In this document: in pieces, positions 17,875 through 27,057 of the stretch
Layout of the letters: every line of letters begins with the position of its first letter
Numbering within the stretch: position 1 is the stretch's first letter
NCBI RefSeq assembly: GCF_000022025.1
Contig: NC_011886.1
Coordinates: 434,001-498,000, forward strand
Source: Pseudarthrobacter chlorophenolicus A6
Lineage (GTDB): Bacteria > Actinomycetota > Actinomycetes > Actinomycetales > Micrococcaceae
Length of the DNA stretch: 64,000 nucleotides
Reading direction: 5' to 3'
Notes under the pieces: model-generated
The model's database searches: none
What the model was told of the DNA's origin: nothing
The model's input: the letters and a program-made list of their open reading frames with translations, nothing else
Made by a program: the position numbers and the translations under genes

Positions 17875-18726
17875 ATGAGCGACAGCCCCATCGCGGTCGA
17901 CTGGGAGACCGCACGCGCCACCAACCGGGACAACTGGGAAGACCGGGTGCCGCTGCACGAGGAAGCCTACGGAATCGGGGCGCTGGACGATCCCGGCTAC
18001 CTGACCCCCGTGGTGCGCGCTGATCTGGAAGCCCTGGCACCATACGTTCCTGACGGAACTGTTGCCGGGCTGGACGTGTGCCACCTGCAGTGCCACATCG
18101 GGACGGACACGGTGTCGCTGGCCCGTGCGGGGGCCCGGGTCACCGGCCTGGACTTCTCGCCGTCCGCCCTCGCCTCCGCTGCCGGCCTGGCGGAGAAGCT
18201 GGGCCAGGAGGTCGCGTGGGTGGAAGCGGATGTCCTGCAGGCGAGGGCCGCCGTCTCCGGTGACTTCGACCTCGTCTACACGAGTATCGGAACCATCACC
18301 TGGCTTCCGGACCTGGCGCAGTGGGCGTCCCAGGTGGCTGAGCTCCTCAAACCCGGCGGCACCTTCTACATCCGCGACGGCCATCCCGCCCTCTACGCCG
18401 TGGACGAGGACGCCGAAGGGCTGCAGCTCCGTTACCCGTACTTCAACCGCGGCGAAGCGCAGGTGTGGGACGAAGAATCGACCTACGTGGGCGACGGGAA
18501 GGTGGCGCATTCCCGCACCTACCAGTGGGCCCACCCGCTGTCCGATATCCTCAACTCCCTCATCGGCGCCGGGCTGCAGGTCCTCCGCCTGGACGAAGGC
18601 ACCACGCTGCCGTGGAAGTTCTCGCCCCGGATGGTGGACGTGCCGGACGGCTACGCCTGGCCGGAAGCCGAGCGGGACCTCGTCCCCTGCACCTACACCG
18701 TGGTTGCCCGCAAACCACAGGCCTGA
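17875..18726 (+). CDS. Class I SAM-dependent methyltransferase
   Basis: 283-residue Rossmann-fold methyltransferase (Methyltransf_11/25 type). GLDVCHLQCHIGTDTVSLA is motif I with an unusual Cys/His-rich SAM loop; GARVTGLDFSPSAL gives the acidic ribose-binding residue, DLVYTSIGTITWL motif II and LLKPGGTFYIRDG motif III. It lies 71 bases after the rhamnosidase and ahead of GH95. A role in O-demethylation or methylation of phenolic aglycones is tempting but not shown by the sequence. A 9-base match (CAACGATGT) occurs just upstream of this gene and of the next one. Confidence 0.87.
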   Translation: MSDSPIAVDWETARATNRDNWEDRVPLHEEAYGIGALDDPGYLTPVVRADLEALAPYVPDGTVAGLDVCHLQCHIGTDTVSLARAGARVTGLDFSPSALASAAGLAEKLGQEVAWVEADVLQARAAVSGDFDLVYTSIGTITWLPDLAQWASQVAELLKPGGTFYIRDGHPALYAVDEDAEGLQLRYPYFNRGEAQVWDEESTYVGDGKVAHSRTYQWAHPLSDILNSLIGAGLQVLRLDEGTTLPWKFSPRMVDVPDGYAWPEAERDLVPCTYTVVARKPQA

Positions 18727-18785
18727 GTGCGCACCAGCCGCTGATCTGCAACGATGTGCCACAGGACCAAAATTCAGGAGGACTC

Positions 18786-19250
18786 ATGCCGTACACCGTG
18801 GATTTCAAGAACGTGTCCACTGTTGGCCTGGAATCGTCGCCGGTGGCCGACGCCCTGGCCGGCCTGCGCGCCAACGAGGCACGCTATTACAAGACCAAGT
18901 ACGGCCATGACTTCACCGTCGCCCCTGCCGAAGAGGATCCGGAGACGCTCGCGTACATCCACAACATCCTCGCCACGGAGCGAGACCTGGTGATCGCCTC
19001 GAAGCCCCTTGAGGTGTCTTCCTTCGAGGTGGGCGGGCTGCGGATGGCATACGTGTTCTACGAGTCCGGGCTGTCCATCAACGTCATGTACGGCATCGAG
19101 GAGGGTGGCAAGCGGGCGGTCGGATTCAAGCTGTCCGACGGCATGGAGGTGCCGGAGGAACTGGCCTCCAGCTTCAACTTTGCGCGCCAGAAATCCAAGC
19201 TCGCGGGCACCACCCGTGGCTCGTACTTCGTGATCAAGGGACTGTACTGA
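18786..19250 (+). CDS. Uncharacterised protein, 154 aa
   Basis: I cannot assign a domain with confidence. The protein is compact and soluble, with an N-terminal YTVDFKNVSTVGLESSPVAD, a helical RANEARYYKTKYGHDFTVAP stretch, a VASKPLEVSSFEVGG-like strand region and a C-terminal GTTRGSYFVIKGLY. AGGAGG (18776-18781) sits four bases before the ATG. It lies in one run with the methyltransferase and GH95 genes, so it is probably co-transcribed within the glycoside region. No catalytic motif is evident; a structural or ligand-binding role is possible. Confidence 0.75.
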   Translation: MPYTVDFKNVSTVGLESSPVADALAGLRANEARYYKTKYGHDFTVAPAEEDPETLAYIHNILATERDLVIASKPLEVSSFEVGGLRMAYVFYESGLSINVMYGIEEGGKRAVGFKLSDGMEVPEELASSFNFARQKSKLAGTTRGSYFVIKGLY

Positions 19251-19312
19251 GCCGGCAGGTCCCGGCGGGACAACCGCCGGCCATCGAACTGCCCCGCGCC
19301 GATCCCGGCCAC

Positions 19313-21658
19313 GTGCTCTGGTACCGCGGACCGGCGGAAAAGTTCGTCGAGTCACTGCCAGTGGGTAACGGCCTCGCTGGCGCCACGCTGCGCGGCCTGG
19401 CCGGTGGAGAGCGGATCCAGATTAATGAGGGCTCGGCCTGGTCCGGTCCCACGGACCGGTCCGCACCCCCGCTGGACCCGGCCGAAGGGACAGCCCGGCT
19501 CCACGCCGTCCGCGAGGCCGTCGATGCCGGTGACGTCCGACGGGCTGAAGAACTCCTGCTGGCCTTCCAGGGCACGCATTCGCAGGCGTACCTTCCTTTT
19601 GCCGTGCTGTCGGTCGACGCTGAAGGCACCGCTGCTCCGGCAGATGGCCCCGCCCGCTGGCTCGATCTGCGAACCGGTGTCGCCGGGCACCGCTACCTCC
19701 TGGACGGTGCCGAGGCACGGCACCGGACGTTCGCCTCACACCCCGACGCCGTGATCGTGCACGACATCGCGTTCAGTGCGCCAGCTGACCTGCGGATCGG
19801 GATCGCGCCGGACAAAATCACGGCTACGGGCATGGACGCCGTCACCCGGGACTGGGGAACGGAGCTGCGGCTGGGCCTGCTGCTTCCGGCCGACGTCGCA
19901 CCGGCCCATGAGCAGGCTGACCACCCGGTTGTTTACGGCCACGGTTCCCGCGCCGGAGCGGTCCACGCCGGCGTTGCCACGGACGGCGATGCCGGGTTTG
20001 CCCGCGGAGTCCTGGCTATCCGGGGCGCCACTTTCGTCCGGATCGTGGTGGCAACGGGCACCGTGCTCAACCATCCTTTTGCCCGCCACGCCAACACGGC
20101 GGACGACGCCGATGCGCTGGCAGGGCTCCTCAGCGCACGGATCGCGGGCGTACTGGAGGAGGAAGCCGTCGAGCCGGCCCTTCAGCGCCACCTCGCCGAC
20201 CATGCCAGGCTCTACAGCCGCGTAACCCTCGAACTCGGCGGCGGCCCGGCAGCGGCGGCGGGGAAGCCAACCGATGAACGCATCCGGGCCTTTGAGACGG
20301 ACAAGTCCGACTCTGCCCTGATGGCGCTGCTGTTCCACTACGGCCGGTATCTCCTGATTGCCTCGTCGCGGGAGGGCGGGTTCCCGGCCAACCTCCAAGG
20401 CATCTGGAACGAGGAACTCCAGGCGCCCTGGAGCAGCAACTACACCATCAACATCAACACCCAGATGAATTACTGGCCGGCCCTCACCACCAGCCTCGCG
20501 GAATGCCACGAACCGCTGCTCCGGCTGGTGGATACCCTCGCCCGCACCGGGGCGGCTGCGGCCGGCCTGTACGGTGCCCGTGGCTGGGTGGCGCACCACA
20601 ACACCGACCCCTGGGGCCACCCGTTCGCGGTGGGAGCCGGCAAGGGCAACGCGATGTGGGCCAGCTGGGCCATGGGCGGAACATGGCTGGCCGAGGCCGT
20701 GTGGCGCCACTACGCCTTTACGGGGGACCTGGCACGGCTCGAAAAGTCGTGGCCCGCGCTCGAAGGCGCCTGCCTCTTCGCGCTGGACTGGATCACCGGC
20801 GAACCCGGCAGCGGAACGCACACGTCACCGTCCACCTCGCCTGAAAACCGGTTTGTTGCGGACGACGGCGGCCCCGCGGCGGTGGGCAGGTCGGCCACCA
20901 TGGACGTGTCCCTGCTCAGGGCGCTGTGCGGTTCGGCGCGGCAGGCGGCGGCAGTGCTCGGTGCCCCCGTGCCGTGGCTCGATGAGTTCACCCGGAAGGT
21001 GGCCGCGCTGCCGCAGCCGGCCATCGGCAGCCGCGGTGAAGTCCTGGAATGGTCCTTCCCCGCCACCGAGCACGAGCCGGAACACCGGCATACCTCGCAC
21101 CTGGCAGGCCTGTTCCCGCTGCGGGACTGGAGCCCGGAGGCTACCCCGGAACTGGCTGCTGCGGCAGCCCGGACGCTGGAACTCCGCGGCCCGGAGTCGA
21201 CGGGCTGGGCCATGGCCTGGCGCCTCGGCCTGTGGGCCAGCCTGGGCAACGCCGGCAAAGCGGAAGAGAGCCTGCATCTTGCCTTGCGCGTAGCTGGGGA
21301 CGGGCTGGCTGAACGCGGCGGCGTCTACCCCAACCTGTTCACCGCCCACCCGCCCTTCCAGATCGACGCCAACTTCGGCACGACGGCGGGCATCGCAGAA
21401 ATGCTGGTGCAGAGCGACGCCGCCGCCATCCGGCTCCTCCCGGCACTGCCTGCCGCTTGGGGCGACGGCTCGGTCAGGGGGCTGCGCACTGTGGGCGGCA
21501 TCGGCGTGGACCTCAGGTGGTCCGGCGGGGTCCTCAGGAGCGCCGTGCTCCGTTCGTCCGCCGCCGTGCGGCGGGACATCGTGTGGAACGGGCGTCGAAT
21601 CAGCGTTGAGCTGGCCGGGGGAGCGGACCTGGAGCTCACTGCGGACAGCTTCTCGTAG
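19313..21658 (+). CDS. Alpha-L-fucosidase / alpha-L-galactosidase, GH95
   Basis: Family 95 glycoside hydrolase, 781 residues, without signal peptide. N-terminal LWYRGPAEKFVESLPVGNG and RIQINEGSAWSG are the GH95 beta-domain signature; NINTQMNYWPAL supplies the paired Asn residues, and PPFQIDANFGTTAGIAEMLV the Asp of the catalytic machinery in the (alpha/alpha)6 barrel. Substrates in the family are alpha-1,2-L-fucosides or L-galactosides of plant polysaccharides. The GTG at 19313 lacks a ribosome site and the homologous sequence may begin slightly earlier: the frame stays open back to a CTG at 19247 that overlaps the upstream stop, so the true N-terminus could be about 22 residues longer. Confidence 0.9.
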   Translation: MLWYRGPAEKFVESLPVGNGLAGATLRGLAGGERIQINEGSAWSGPTDRSAPPLDPAEGTARLHAVREAVDAGDVRRAEELLLAFQGTHSQAYLPFAVLSVDAEGTAAPADGPARWLDLRTGVAGHRYLLDGAEARHRTFASHPDAVIVHDIAFSAPADLRIGIAPDKITATGMDAVTRDWGTELRLGLLLPADVAPAHEQADHPVVYGHGSRAGAVHAGVATDGDAGFARGVLAIRGATFVRIVVATGTVLNHPFARHANTADDADALAGLLSARIAGVLEEEAVEPALQRHLADHARLYSRVTLELGGGPAAAAGKPTDERIRAFETDKSDSALMALLFHYGRYLLIASSREGGFPANLQGIWNEELQAPWSSNYTININTQMNYWPALTTSLAECHEPLLRLVDTLARTGAAAAGLYGARGWVAHHNTDPWGHPFAVGAGKGNAMWASWAMGGTWLAEAVWRHYAFTGDLARLEKSWPALEGACLFALDWITGEPGSGTHTSPSTSPENRFVADDGGPAAVGRSATMDVSLLRALCGSARQAAAVLGAPVPWLDEFTRKVAALPQPAIGSRGEVLEWSFPATEHEPEHRHTSHLAGLFPLRDWSPEATPELAAAAARTLELRGPESTGWAMAWRLGLWASLGNAGKAEESLHLALRVAGDGLAERGGVYPNLFTAHPPFQIDANFGTTAGIAEMLVQSDAAAIRLLPALPAAWGDGSVRGLRTVGGIGVDLRWSGGVLRSAVLRSSAAVRRDIVWNGRRISVELAGGADLELTADSFS

Positions 21659-21740
21659 CGGGCAGCCCGCCGGGCAGAATGCCTTCCAAAGGGTGAAACT
21701 GGCCCGGCCCTGAGGCGGCCGCAGCCAGCAGGATGGCTGG

Positions 21741-23234
21741 ATGCACACCAACCCCATCCTGTCCGGATTCAACCCTGACCCCAGCATTGTCAGCACCCCT
21801 GACGGCTATTACCTGGCCACCTCATCCTTTGAGTACCTTCCGGGCCTGCCGGTTTATCACAGCGAGGACCTTGCGGACTGGGAGCTGGTGGGGCACGTGG
21901 CCACCCGCGAGGAGCAGGTCCGGCTCACCAACGTCCCCACGCCCGGCGGGGTCTGGGCCCCCACCCTCCGCTACCGTGACGGTGTCTTCTACCTGATCGT
22001 GTCCGTCTTCCTCGGTGGCCGGGGCTGCGTGGTGTTCACGGCCACCGACCCCGCCGGCCCCTGGAGCGACGGCACTGCCATCGGGGCTGTGGACGGCATC
22101 GACCCGGACCTCGCGTGGGATGCCGACGGCACCGCCTACGTCACCTTCGCCCGCCACCCTGACGCCATCCAGCAGGTGCGGGTGGACCTCGCAACCGGAG
22201 AAGCGCTGGAACAGCCCCGCGCGTTGTGGTCCGGCAGCGGGCTCTATTCACCGGAAGGGCCGCACCTCTACCGGCGCGGCGGCTGGTGGTACCTGATCGC
22301 TGCGGAGGGCGGCACGGACAGGGGCCACGCCGTCACCGTGGCACGGTCACGCCGCCCGGACGGGCCCTTCGAGTCAGCGCCGCATAATCCCGTCCTCACC
22401 GCGGCCGGCACCGGGTCCCCGGTCCAGAACACCGGGCACGCAGACCTGGTGGAGCTTCCCGACGGCGGCACGGCCATGGTCCTGCTGGGCGTACGTCCGG
22501 TAGGGCTCACCCAGGCGTTTTCGCCCCTTGGCCGGGAGGCCTTCATCACCCGGGTGGAGTGGAAGGACGGCTGGCCCCATGCTCAACTGCCCGAAGTGGA
22601 CGGGACCCGGCCGGAACTGGTGGAGTACCACTTCACCCACGGTGCAGGCCTGGACCACCCTGCCTGGATCGGGGTCCGCAGGATGCCCGCCGAATTCACC
22701 GCACCGACGTCCAAGGGCCTCCTGGTCACCGGCGACGGAAGCACCATGGGTTCACCCCGGCCCTGTTTCCTCGCCCAGCGCCAGCGCCACCTCGGCATGG
22801 AATTCCGGGCCGTGCTCAGCGTCGCCGCGGGCAGCGGGGGCGTGGCTGTGCGGAACGCCGAGGACAACTGGTTCGGCATCGAAGCCAGCCAGGGCCAGGA
22901 CTGCGACGGCGTCAGGATCACCGCCCGTGCCGTCGTCGCCGGCTTTGACCGCACCTGGGACGTGACTGTTCCGGCCGGGGACGTGGAGCTGGCCATCGTC
23001 ACCAGCCCACCGCCGTCGGACTTCAGCGCCGGTGCGGTGGGTGGCGACAGGATCCGCCTGACCGCCCGCGCCGCCGGGACTGGGGTGAGCTCGGACGAGG
23101 TGCTGCTGGCCGAGCTCGACGGGCGGCATTGGGCCTTCGAGACCGCCAAGGCTTTCACCGGGAGGGCGTTCGGCGTCTACGCCGTGGACGGTGAGGTGCT
23201 GGTCCGCCGGGTGTCCTACCGCGGCGACGACTGA
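21741..23234 (+). CDS. GH43 family beta-xylosidase/arabinofuranosidase-like
   Basis: 497-residue inverting glycosidase of family 43. The five-bladed propeller occupies about residues 1-300: NPDPSIV holds the catalytic base Asp, GIDPDLAWD the pKa-modulating Asp and SPEGPHLY the general-acid Glu; TGHADLVELPDGG follows. A C-terminal beta-sandwich (about 320-497) of the type that completes the active site in GH43 beta-xylosidases is present. No signal peptide. It starts 82 bases after GH95 and may share its transcript. It is convergent with a small membrane-protein gene 24 bases away. Confidence 0.92.
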   Translation: MHTNPILSGFNPDPSIVSTPDGYYLATSSFEYLPGLPVYHSEDLADWELVGHVATREEQVRLTNVPTPGGVWAPTLRYRDGVFYLIVSVFLGGRGCVVFTATDPAGPWSDGTAIGAVDGIDPDLAWDADGTAYVTFARHPDAIQQVRVDLATGEALEQPRALWSGSGLYSPEGPHLYRRGGWWYLIAAEGGTDRGHAVTVARSRRPDGPFESAPHNPVLTAAGTGSPVQNTGHADLVELPDGGTAMVLLGVRPVGLTQAFSPLGREAFITRVEWKDGWPHAQLPEVDGTRPELVEYHFTHGAGLDHPAWIGVRRMPAEFTAPTSKGLLVTGDGSTMGSPRPCFLAQRQRHLGMEFRAVLSVAAGSGGVAVRNAEDNWFGIEASQGQDCDGVRITARAVVAGFDRTWDVTVPAGDVELAIVTSPPPSDFSAGAVGGDRIRLTARAAGTGVSSDEVLLAELDGRHWAFETAKAFTGRAFGVYAVDGEVLVRRVSYRGDD

Positions 23235-23258
23235 CCGTTCAGCGCGGGGCGGCCACTG

Positions 23259-23726
23259 CTAGATGGCGACGGCGCCCTGCCGGACGGGGGCGGCGGCCGG
23301 CGCGGTGCAGGCAGCGTAGGGCTCAGCGGTGTGCGGCTCGGCGTAATAGGTCCCGGCAGCACCGGCTTCAACCGCGCGCGTCTCTATGGGGTGCGGCCCA
23401 CTGACGCGCGGCTCGATGACGGCGAGCTGACCGGTGGTGTCCGGGACGCCGGGCAGCTGCACAGCGGGAGCGTCGCTGCCGGCAGAGCCGCCGGCGGCAC
23501 GCATGCGAAGAAGCGCCACGGCGGAAATGAGGCACCACGCAACGTTCGTGGCAACGGACGGCCACGCACCGTGGAAGGCGCCGTTGATGATGAATGCGGA
23601 CGCGCCCACGAGGTTCGCGGTCTGGAAAGCCTTCCCGGCCTTCAGCCACCCCATGGAGACGGTCAGGTATGCGCTGAGGATGGCGACGGCGCCGCCCCAG
23701 CCGGCAATTTCCCACAGCAGTTCCAT
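23259..23726 (-). CDS. CBU_0592-type small membrane protein
   Basis: 155-residue protein with three to four membrane segments in the first 90 residues (WEIAGWGGAVAILSAYLTVS, FQTANLVGASAFIINGAFH, WPSVATNVAWCLISAVALL), the pattern of CBU_0592-like proteins, followed by a long low-complexity cytoplasmic tail rich in Ala, Glu and Thr. The ATG at 23726 has AAAGGA upstream. It is divergent from a LysR gene, with only 100 bases between the two starts, so LysR control is likely. Function unknown. Confidence 0.75.
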   Translation of the reverse strand: MELLWEIAGWGGAVAILSAYLTVSMGWLKAGKAFQTANLVGASAFIINGAFHGAWPSVATNVAWCLISAVALLRMRAAGGSAGSDAPAVQLPGVPDTTGQLAVIEPRVSGPHPIETRAVEAGAAGTYYAEPHTAEPYAACTAPAAAPVRQGAVAI

Positions 23727-23826
23727 GGTGTCCTTTCTGAAATCGTTACCTAACGGCAATTGTCGGGTCCGGAAGAGGTGTAGTTCAATTGCATTCTTCT
23801 GAAGACCAGGTTTAGAACGGCTTAAC

Positions 23827-24750
23827 ATGAATCTTGATCCGCGCCGACTGCTGGTGCTGCTGGCCGTTGCCCGTACCGGCGGCGTCCTCGCGGCAGCCGA
23901 TGAGCTCCGGATTACGCCCTCTGCCGTGTCCCAGCAGCTGAGCAAACTGGAACACGAAACGGGCCAGGCGCTGGTACTCCGGACGCCGAAGGGATCAGTG
24001 CTGACGCCCGCCGGCCTGGCCATGGCAGAGGCGGGGGAAGAAATCGAAAGGGCCCTCACCGTGGCCCGGGAGCGGATGGAAAGCGGAGCCAACATCGAAG
24101 GGGTGGTGCGCATCGGCGGATTCACCAGCTTCGTGCGGACAGTGGTGATCCCCAGGCTCCCCGAATGGCGGAACCAGTTCCCCCAGCTGCAGATCCGGAT
24201 CGTGGAGGACGATTACCCCGCCCTGATGCGGCTGCTCCGACAGCGCCAGCTCGATGCCGTGGTGGTGGAGCTGGATTCGACCACGGCGGAGCAACGGACA
24301 CTCGCGGCGGGAATGATCGAGGAGCCGCTCCTGGACGAACCGTGGAAACTGGTGGTCCCCACCGGCGCGCTGCTCACCACCGAGAACGTGGACCTGGGCC
24401 GGCTGCCGCTTCCGTGGCTGGGCGTCGAACAGTCAGCGGCCAACGCCGCTGTGGTGGGACGGCTCCGCCACTCGACCGGAATCTTCAGCGAAACCGTGCA
24501 CCAGTACCAGGAGACGCTGACGGCACTCGCGCTCGTCGCTGCGGGCGAGGGGGTGGCGATCGTGCCCACCCTGGCCCTGGCCGGCGTGATCCAGGACGGC
24601 GTGGAGGTCCTGGACGTCCCCGGGCTGGGAACCAGGCGCATCGTCCTGCGGCGTTTCGCCGGCCGCCGGCCCACCAGCACCCCGCTGGATACCGTGGCCC
24701 GGCTGCTGCGGGAATCGGCGGCCGCGTTCGACACCCGCTCGGCCTCCTGA
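23827..24750 (+). CDS. LysR family transcriptional regulator
   Basis: 307-residue LTTR. The winged helix-turn-helix is N-terminal (LLVLLAVARTGGVLAAADEL, TPSAVSQQLSKLE), followed by a linker helix and a periplasmic-binding-protein-like effector domain (about 95-290) with GEGVAIVPTLAL typical of the family. It is divergent from the small membrane protein gene, the classic arrangement for a LysR target. The shared 100-base region holds two CAATTG hexamers (23757 and 23786) and TCTTCTGAAGA, but I cannot single out a clear T-N11-A operator. Effector unknown. Confidence 0.88.
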   Translation: MNLDPRRLLVLLAVARTGGVLAAADELRITPSAVSQQLSKLEHETGQALVLRTPKGSVLTPAGLAMAEAGEEIERALTVARERMESGANIEGVVRIGGFTSFVRTVVIPRLPEWRNQFPQLQIRIVEDDYPALMRLLRQRQLDAVVVELDSTTAEQRTLAAGMIEEPLLDEPWKLVVPTGALLTTENVDLGRLPLPWLGVEQSAANAAVVGRLRHSTGIFSETVHQYQETLTALALVAAGEGVAIVPTLALAGVIQDGVEVLDVPGLGTRRIVLRRFAGRRPTSTPLDTVARLLRESAAAFDTRSAS

Positions 24751-24887
24751 GCCGCTCCCGGCACCTGCGCCGTTGACCGCCTTCAGGTGCGTGGTTATGG
24801 TGAGCGCACCATCCGTCCCCGACGCTGCCAGGCCGCCGGAGGCTGGAACGGATGGGGGTCCGGGCTCGCCGGCGGAAGGAGGGCTGT

Positions 24888-26039
24888 GTGTCGTTCTTCC
24901 AGCTTTCGCTGATCGCCGCCGTCGCGCTCCTGGGACCCCTGCTGGCGTTCCCGCGGAAATGGCACCTGCCCATGGTGCTGGGGCAGCTGCTGGCCGGCAT
25001 CGCCATCGGACGCACCGGCCTGGGCCTGGTGGACTCCTCGGACCCGACGTTCACGTTCGTGGCGGACGTGGGGTTCGCCCTCGTCATGTTCGTTGCGGGA
25101 ACGCACGTGCCGGTCCGGGACCGGGCCATCCGCCCTGCCCTGGCCGGCGGCGCGCTCCGGGCGGCCGTCGCCGCGGCGCTCGCGGCCGGGGTGGGAACCG
25201 CCATTGCCTTCGCCTTCGGCACCGGACATGCCCCGCTCTACATCGTCCTGCTGGCGTCGTCGTCGGCGGCCCTGGTCCTGCCGATCATTGATTCCCTGCG
25301 GCTGGCCGGCCCGAAGGTCCTCACCACCACTGCGCAGGTTGCCGTGGCGGACATCGCCTGCATCGTGGCGCTGCCGCTCGCCGTGGACCCGCCGAATGCT
25401 GCGCGGGCGGCGGTGGGGGCGGCCGCTGTCGCCGCCTGTTCGGTGGCGTTGTTCTTCGTGCTTCGCTGGCTGGAGCTCAGCGGCACCCGCGGGCGGGTGC
25501 ATGACGTGTCAGAGGACCGGAAGTTCGCCCTGGAACTCCGGATCCAGCTGGCCCTGCTCTTCGCCCTCTCCGGGCTGGCCGTGGCAGGGCACGTGTCCGT
25601 GATGCTGGCCGGATTCTCGTTCGGGCTGGTGGTGGCGGCCGTGGGTGAACCCCGGCGGCTGGCGCACCAGCTCTTCGCGGTGAGCGACGGCTTCCTGGGG
25701 CCCGTGTTCTTCGTCTGGCTGGGCGCATCGCTGGACCTCCGCGCCCTCGCCGGCACCCCCGGCATGGTGCTCCTGGGGCTTTGCCTTGGAGCAGGAACCC
25801 TGCTGGTCCATGGCAGCCTGCGCCTGCTGGGCCAGCCGCTGCCCCTGGCGGTGCTCTCGGCTTCCCAGCTGGGCGTGCCGGTTGCTGCCGCAGCCATCGG
25901 CACGCAGCTGGACCTGCTGGAGCCAGGTGAAGCCTCGGCATTGATCCTGGGCGCCCTCATCACCATCGGGGCCAGTGCCGCCGCCGGTTCCCGGGCGGCC
26001 CGCGCGTTTTCACGGAACGCCCCGGCCACCCCAGGTTAG
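24888..26039 (+). CDS. Cation:proton antiporter, CPA2 (Kef-type) family
   Basis: Integral membrane protein of 383 residues with about twelve hydrophobic segments. It has the Na+/H+ exchanger domain pattern: MVLGQLLAGIAIGRTGLGLV near the N-terminus, DVGFALVMFVAGTHV and the LASSSAALVLPIIDSL half-helix region. There is no C-terminal TrkA-N domain. The GTG at 24888 is chosen because GGAAGGAGGG lies in front of it; an ATG at 24852 would place that ribosome site inside the gene. Convergent with the IclR gene (four bases between the stops). The ion specificity is not readable. Confidence 0.85.
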   Translation: MSFFQLSLIAAVALLGPLLAFPRKWHLPMVLGQLLAGIAIGRTGLGLVDSSDPTFTFVADVGFALVMFVAGTHVPVRDRAIRPALAGGALRAAVAAALAAGVGTAIAFAFGTGHAPLYIVLLASSSAALVLPIIDSLRLAGPKVLTTTAQVAVADIACIVALPLAVDPPNAARAAVGAAAVAACSVALFFVLRWLELSGTRGRVHDVSEDRKFALELRIQLALLFALSGLAVAGHVSVMLAGFSFGLVVAAVGEPRRLAHQLFAVSDGFLGPVFFVWLGASLDLRALAGTPGMVLLGLCLGAGTLLVHGSLRLLGQPLPLAVLSASQLGVPVAAAAIGTQLDLLEPGEASALILGALITIGASAAAGSRAARAFSRNAPATPG

Positions 26040-26043
26040 GCGG

Positions 26044-26898
26044 CTACCCCCGCGAGTGGGTCCTGACGTCCGCGCTGACAGCGGCCTGGTGCCCCAGGTT
26101 CCTGGACACGGCGCGGGCGGCGGCGCGGACCGCCGGCGCCAGCACGTTCGGTGGCGTGGAGCCGTCCGGAACCACGATGGACAGGGCCGCCACCACCGAA
26201 CCCTGCGCATCGAAGACCGGCGACGCCACGGACACCGTCATCGACGGGTGGCTGCGCCGGATCATCGCAATCCCGGTGCGGCGCACGTCGGAGAGGGTCC
26301 GCCGCAGCTGCCCCTCGGGCATCTCCGCCACCCCAGGTTCCTTTTCCGGGGGTTTGGCCATGATTGTTTCCTGAAACTGCTGGTCCGCACCTGCCAGCAG
26401 CACCAGCCCTACGGCCGTGGACCGTAGCGGAGCCCGGCCGCCCACGCGGTACGCCACCTCCGTGGCGTCCTTGGACGAGAGCCGCTCGATCAGCACCGCC
26501 TGCTCGTTGTCCCGAACGGCCAGCAGGACGTGGTGGCGGGTCACCTCAAAGAGGTCCTCAAGGTACGGCAGCGCGATTTCGCGCACGCCGTGGCCGCGCG
26601 GTGACAGGGATGCCACCTCCCAGAGCCTGACGCCCACGACGTACCGGCCGTCGTCGAGCCTTTCCAAGGCACCCCAGGCCACCAGCCGGGAGATCAGGCG
26701 CAGCGCGGTGGGCGCTGGCATGTCCGCGTGGCGGGCGAGCTCCGAAAGGGTCAGCGCCCGGCGGCGGTCCGAGAAGACGGCCAGCAGGCTCAGCGCCCGG
26801 TCGATGACGGGTTCGCCCTGCTTGGGCCGTTTGCCGCGGGCAGGGGCGGCAGTGTTGGGGGTACCCGTGTGCGTTTCTGTGTCCGGGGACAGTGTCAT
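26044..26898 (-). CDS. IclR family transcriptional regulator
   Basis: 284-residue regulator. After a disordered Thr/Pro-rich leader, the winged HTH (ALSLLAVFSDRRRALTLSEL, MPAPTALRLISRL) is followed by the IclR effector domain (about 120-275) ending in SVASPVFDAQGSVVAALSIV, the family signature region. AGGAA precedes the ATG at 26898. It is divergent from the GH78 rhamnosidase operon, with an operator-like element (26959-26984) in the 159-base gap. The same element precedes the GH1/ABC pair and looser versions precede other catabolic units, making this the best local candidate for the regulator of the glycoside/aromatic genes. Confidence 0.88.
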   Translation of the reverse strand: MTLSPDTETHTGTPNTAAPARGKRPKQGEPVIDRALSLLAVFSDRRRALTLSELARHADMPAPTALRLISRLVAWGALERLDDGRYVVGVRLWEVASLSPRGHGVREIALPYLEDLFEVTRHHVLLAVRDNEQAVLIERLSSKDATEVAYRVGGRAPLRSTAVGLVLLAGADQQFQETIMAKPPEKEPGVAEMPEGQLRRTLSDVRRTGIAMIRRSHPSMTVSVASPVFDAQGSVVAALSIVVPDGSTPPNVLAPAVRAAARAVSRNLGHQAAVSADVRTHSRG

Positions 26899-26958
26899 GG
26901 CAGTGGTTCCTAGCGCCGTTGGCAGAGCTGACGGCCCACAGCGGCACCGTGAGCTGAA

Positions 26959-26984
26959 CCACAATACTATTCCAACCATTGAAA
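26959..26984. promoter_or_regulatory. Operator-like element, IclR/GH78 divergent region
   Basis: CCACAATACT followed by ATTCCAACCATTGAAA; 21 of 26 bases match 9641-9666. The right part is an imperfect inverted repeat (TTCCAA...TTGAAA). Position between divergent regulator and target genes fits autoregulation plus control of the rhamnosidase operon. Confidence 0.55.
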
Positions 26985-27057
26985 GCCGCCTGTGCGGGCA
27001 CGGCACAGCCAGCGAAGCTTGAATTCCCAGCACCGCCACCTCCAGGAGTCCTGCCGC

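Noticed and set aside
18786..19250. Possible phage structural gene
   Set aside because: The 154-aa protein has no phage neighbours, integrase or att-like repeats; it lies within a glycosidase run.
23727..23826. LysR operator between the membrane-protein and LysR genes
   Set aside because: Two CAATTG hexamers and TCTTCTGAAGA are present, but no element fits T-N11-A convincingly, so no operator is called.
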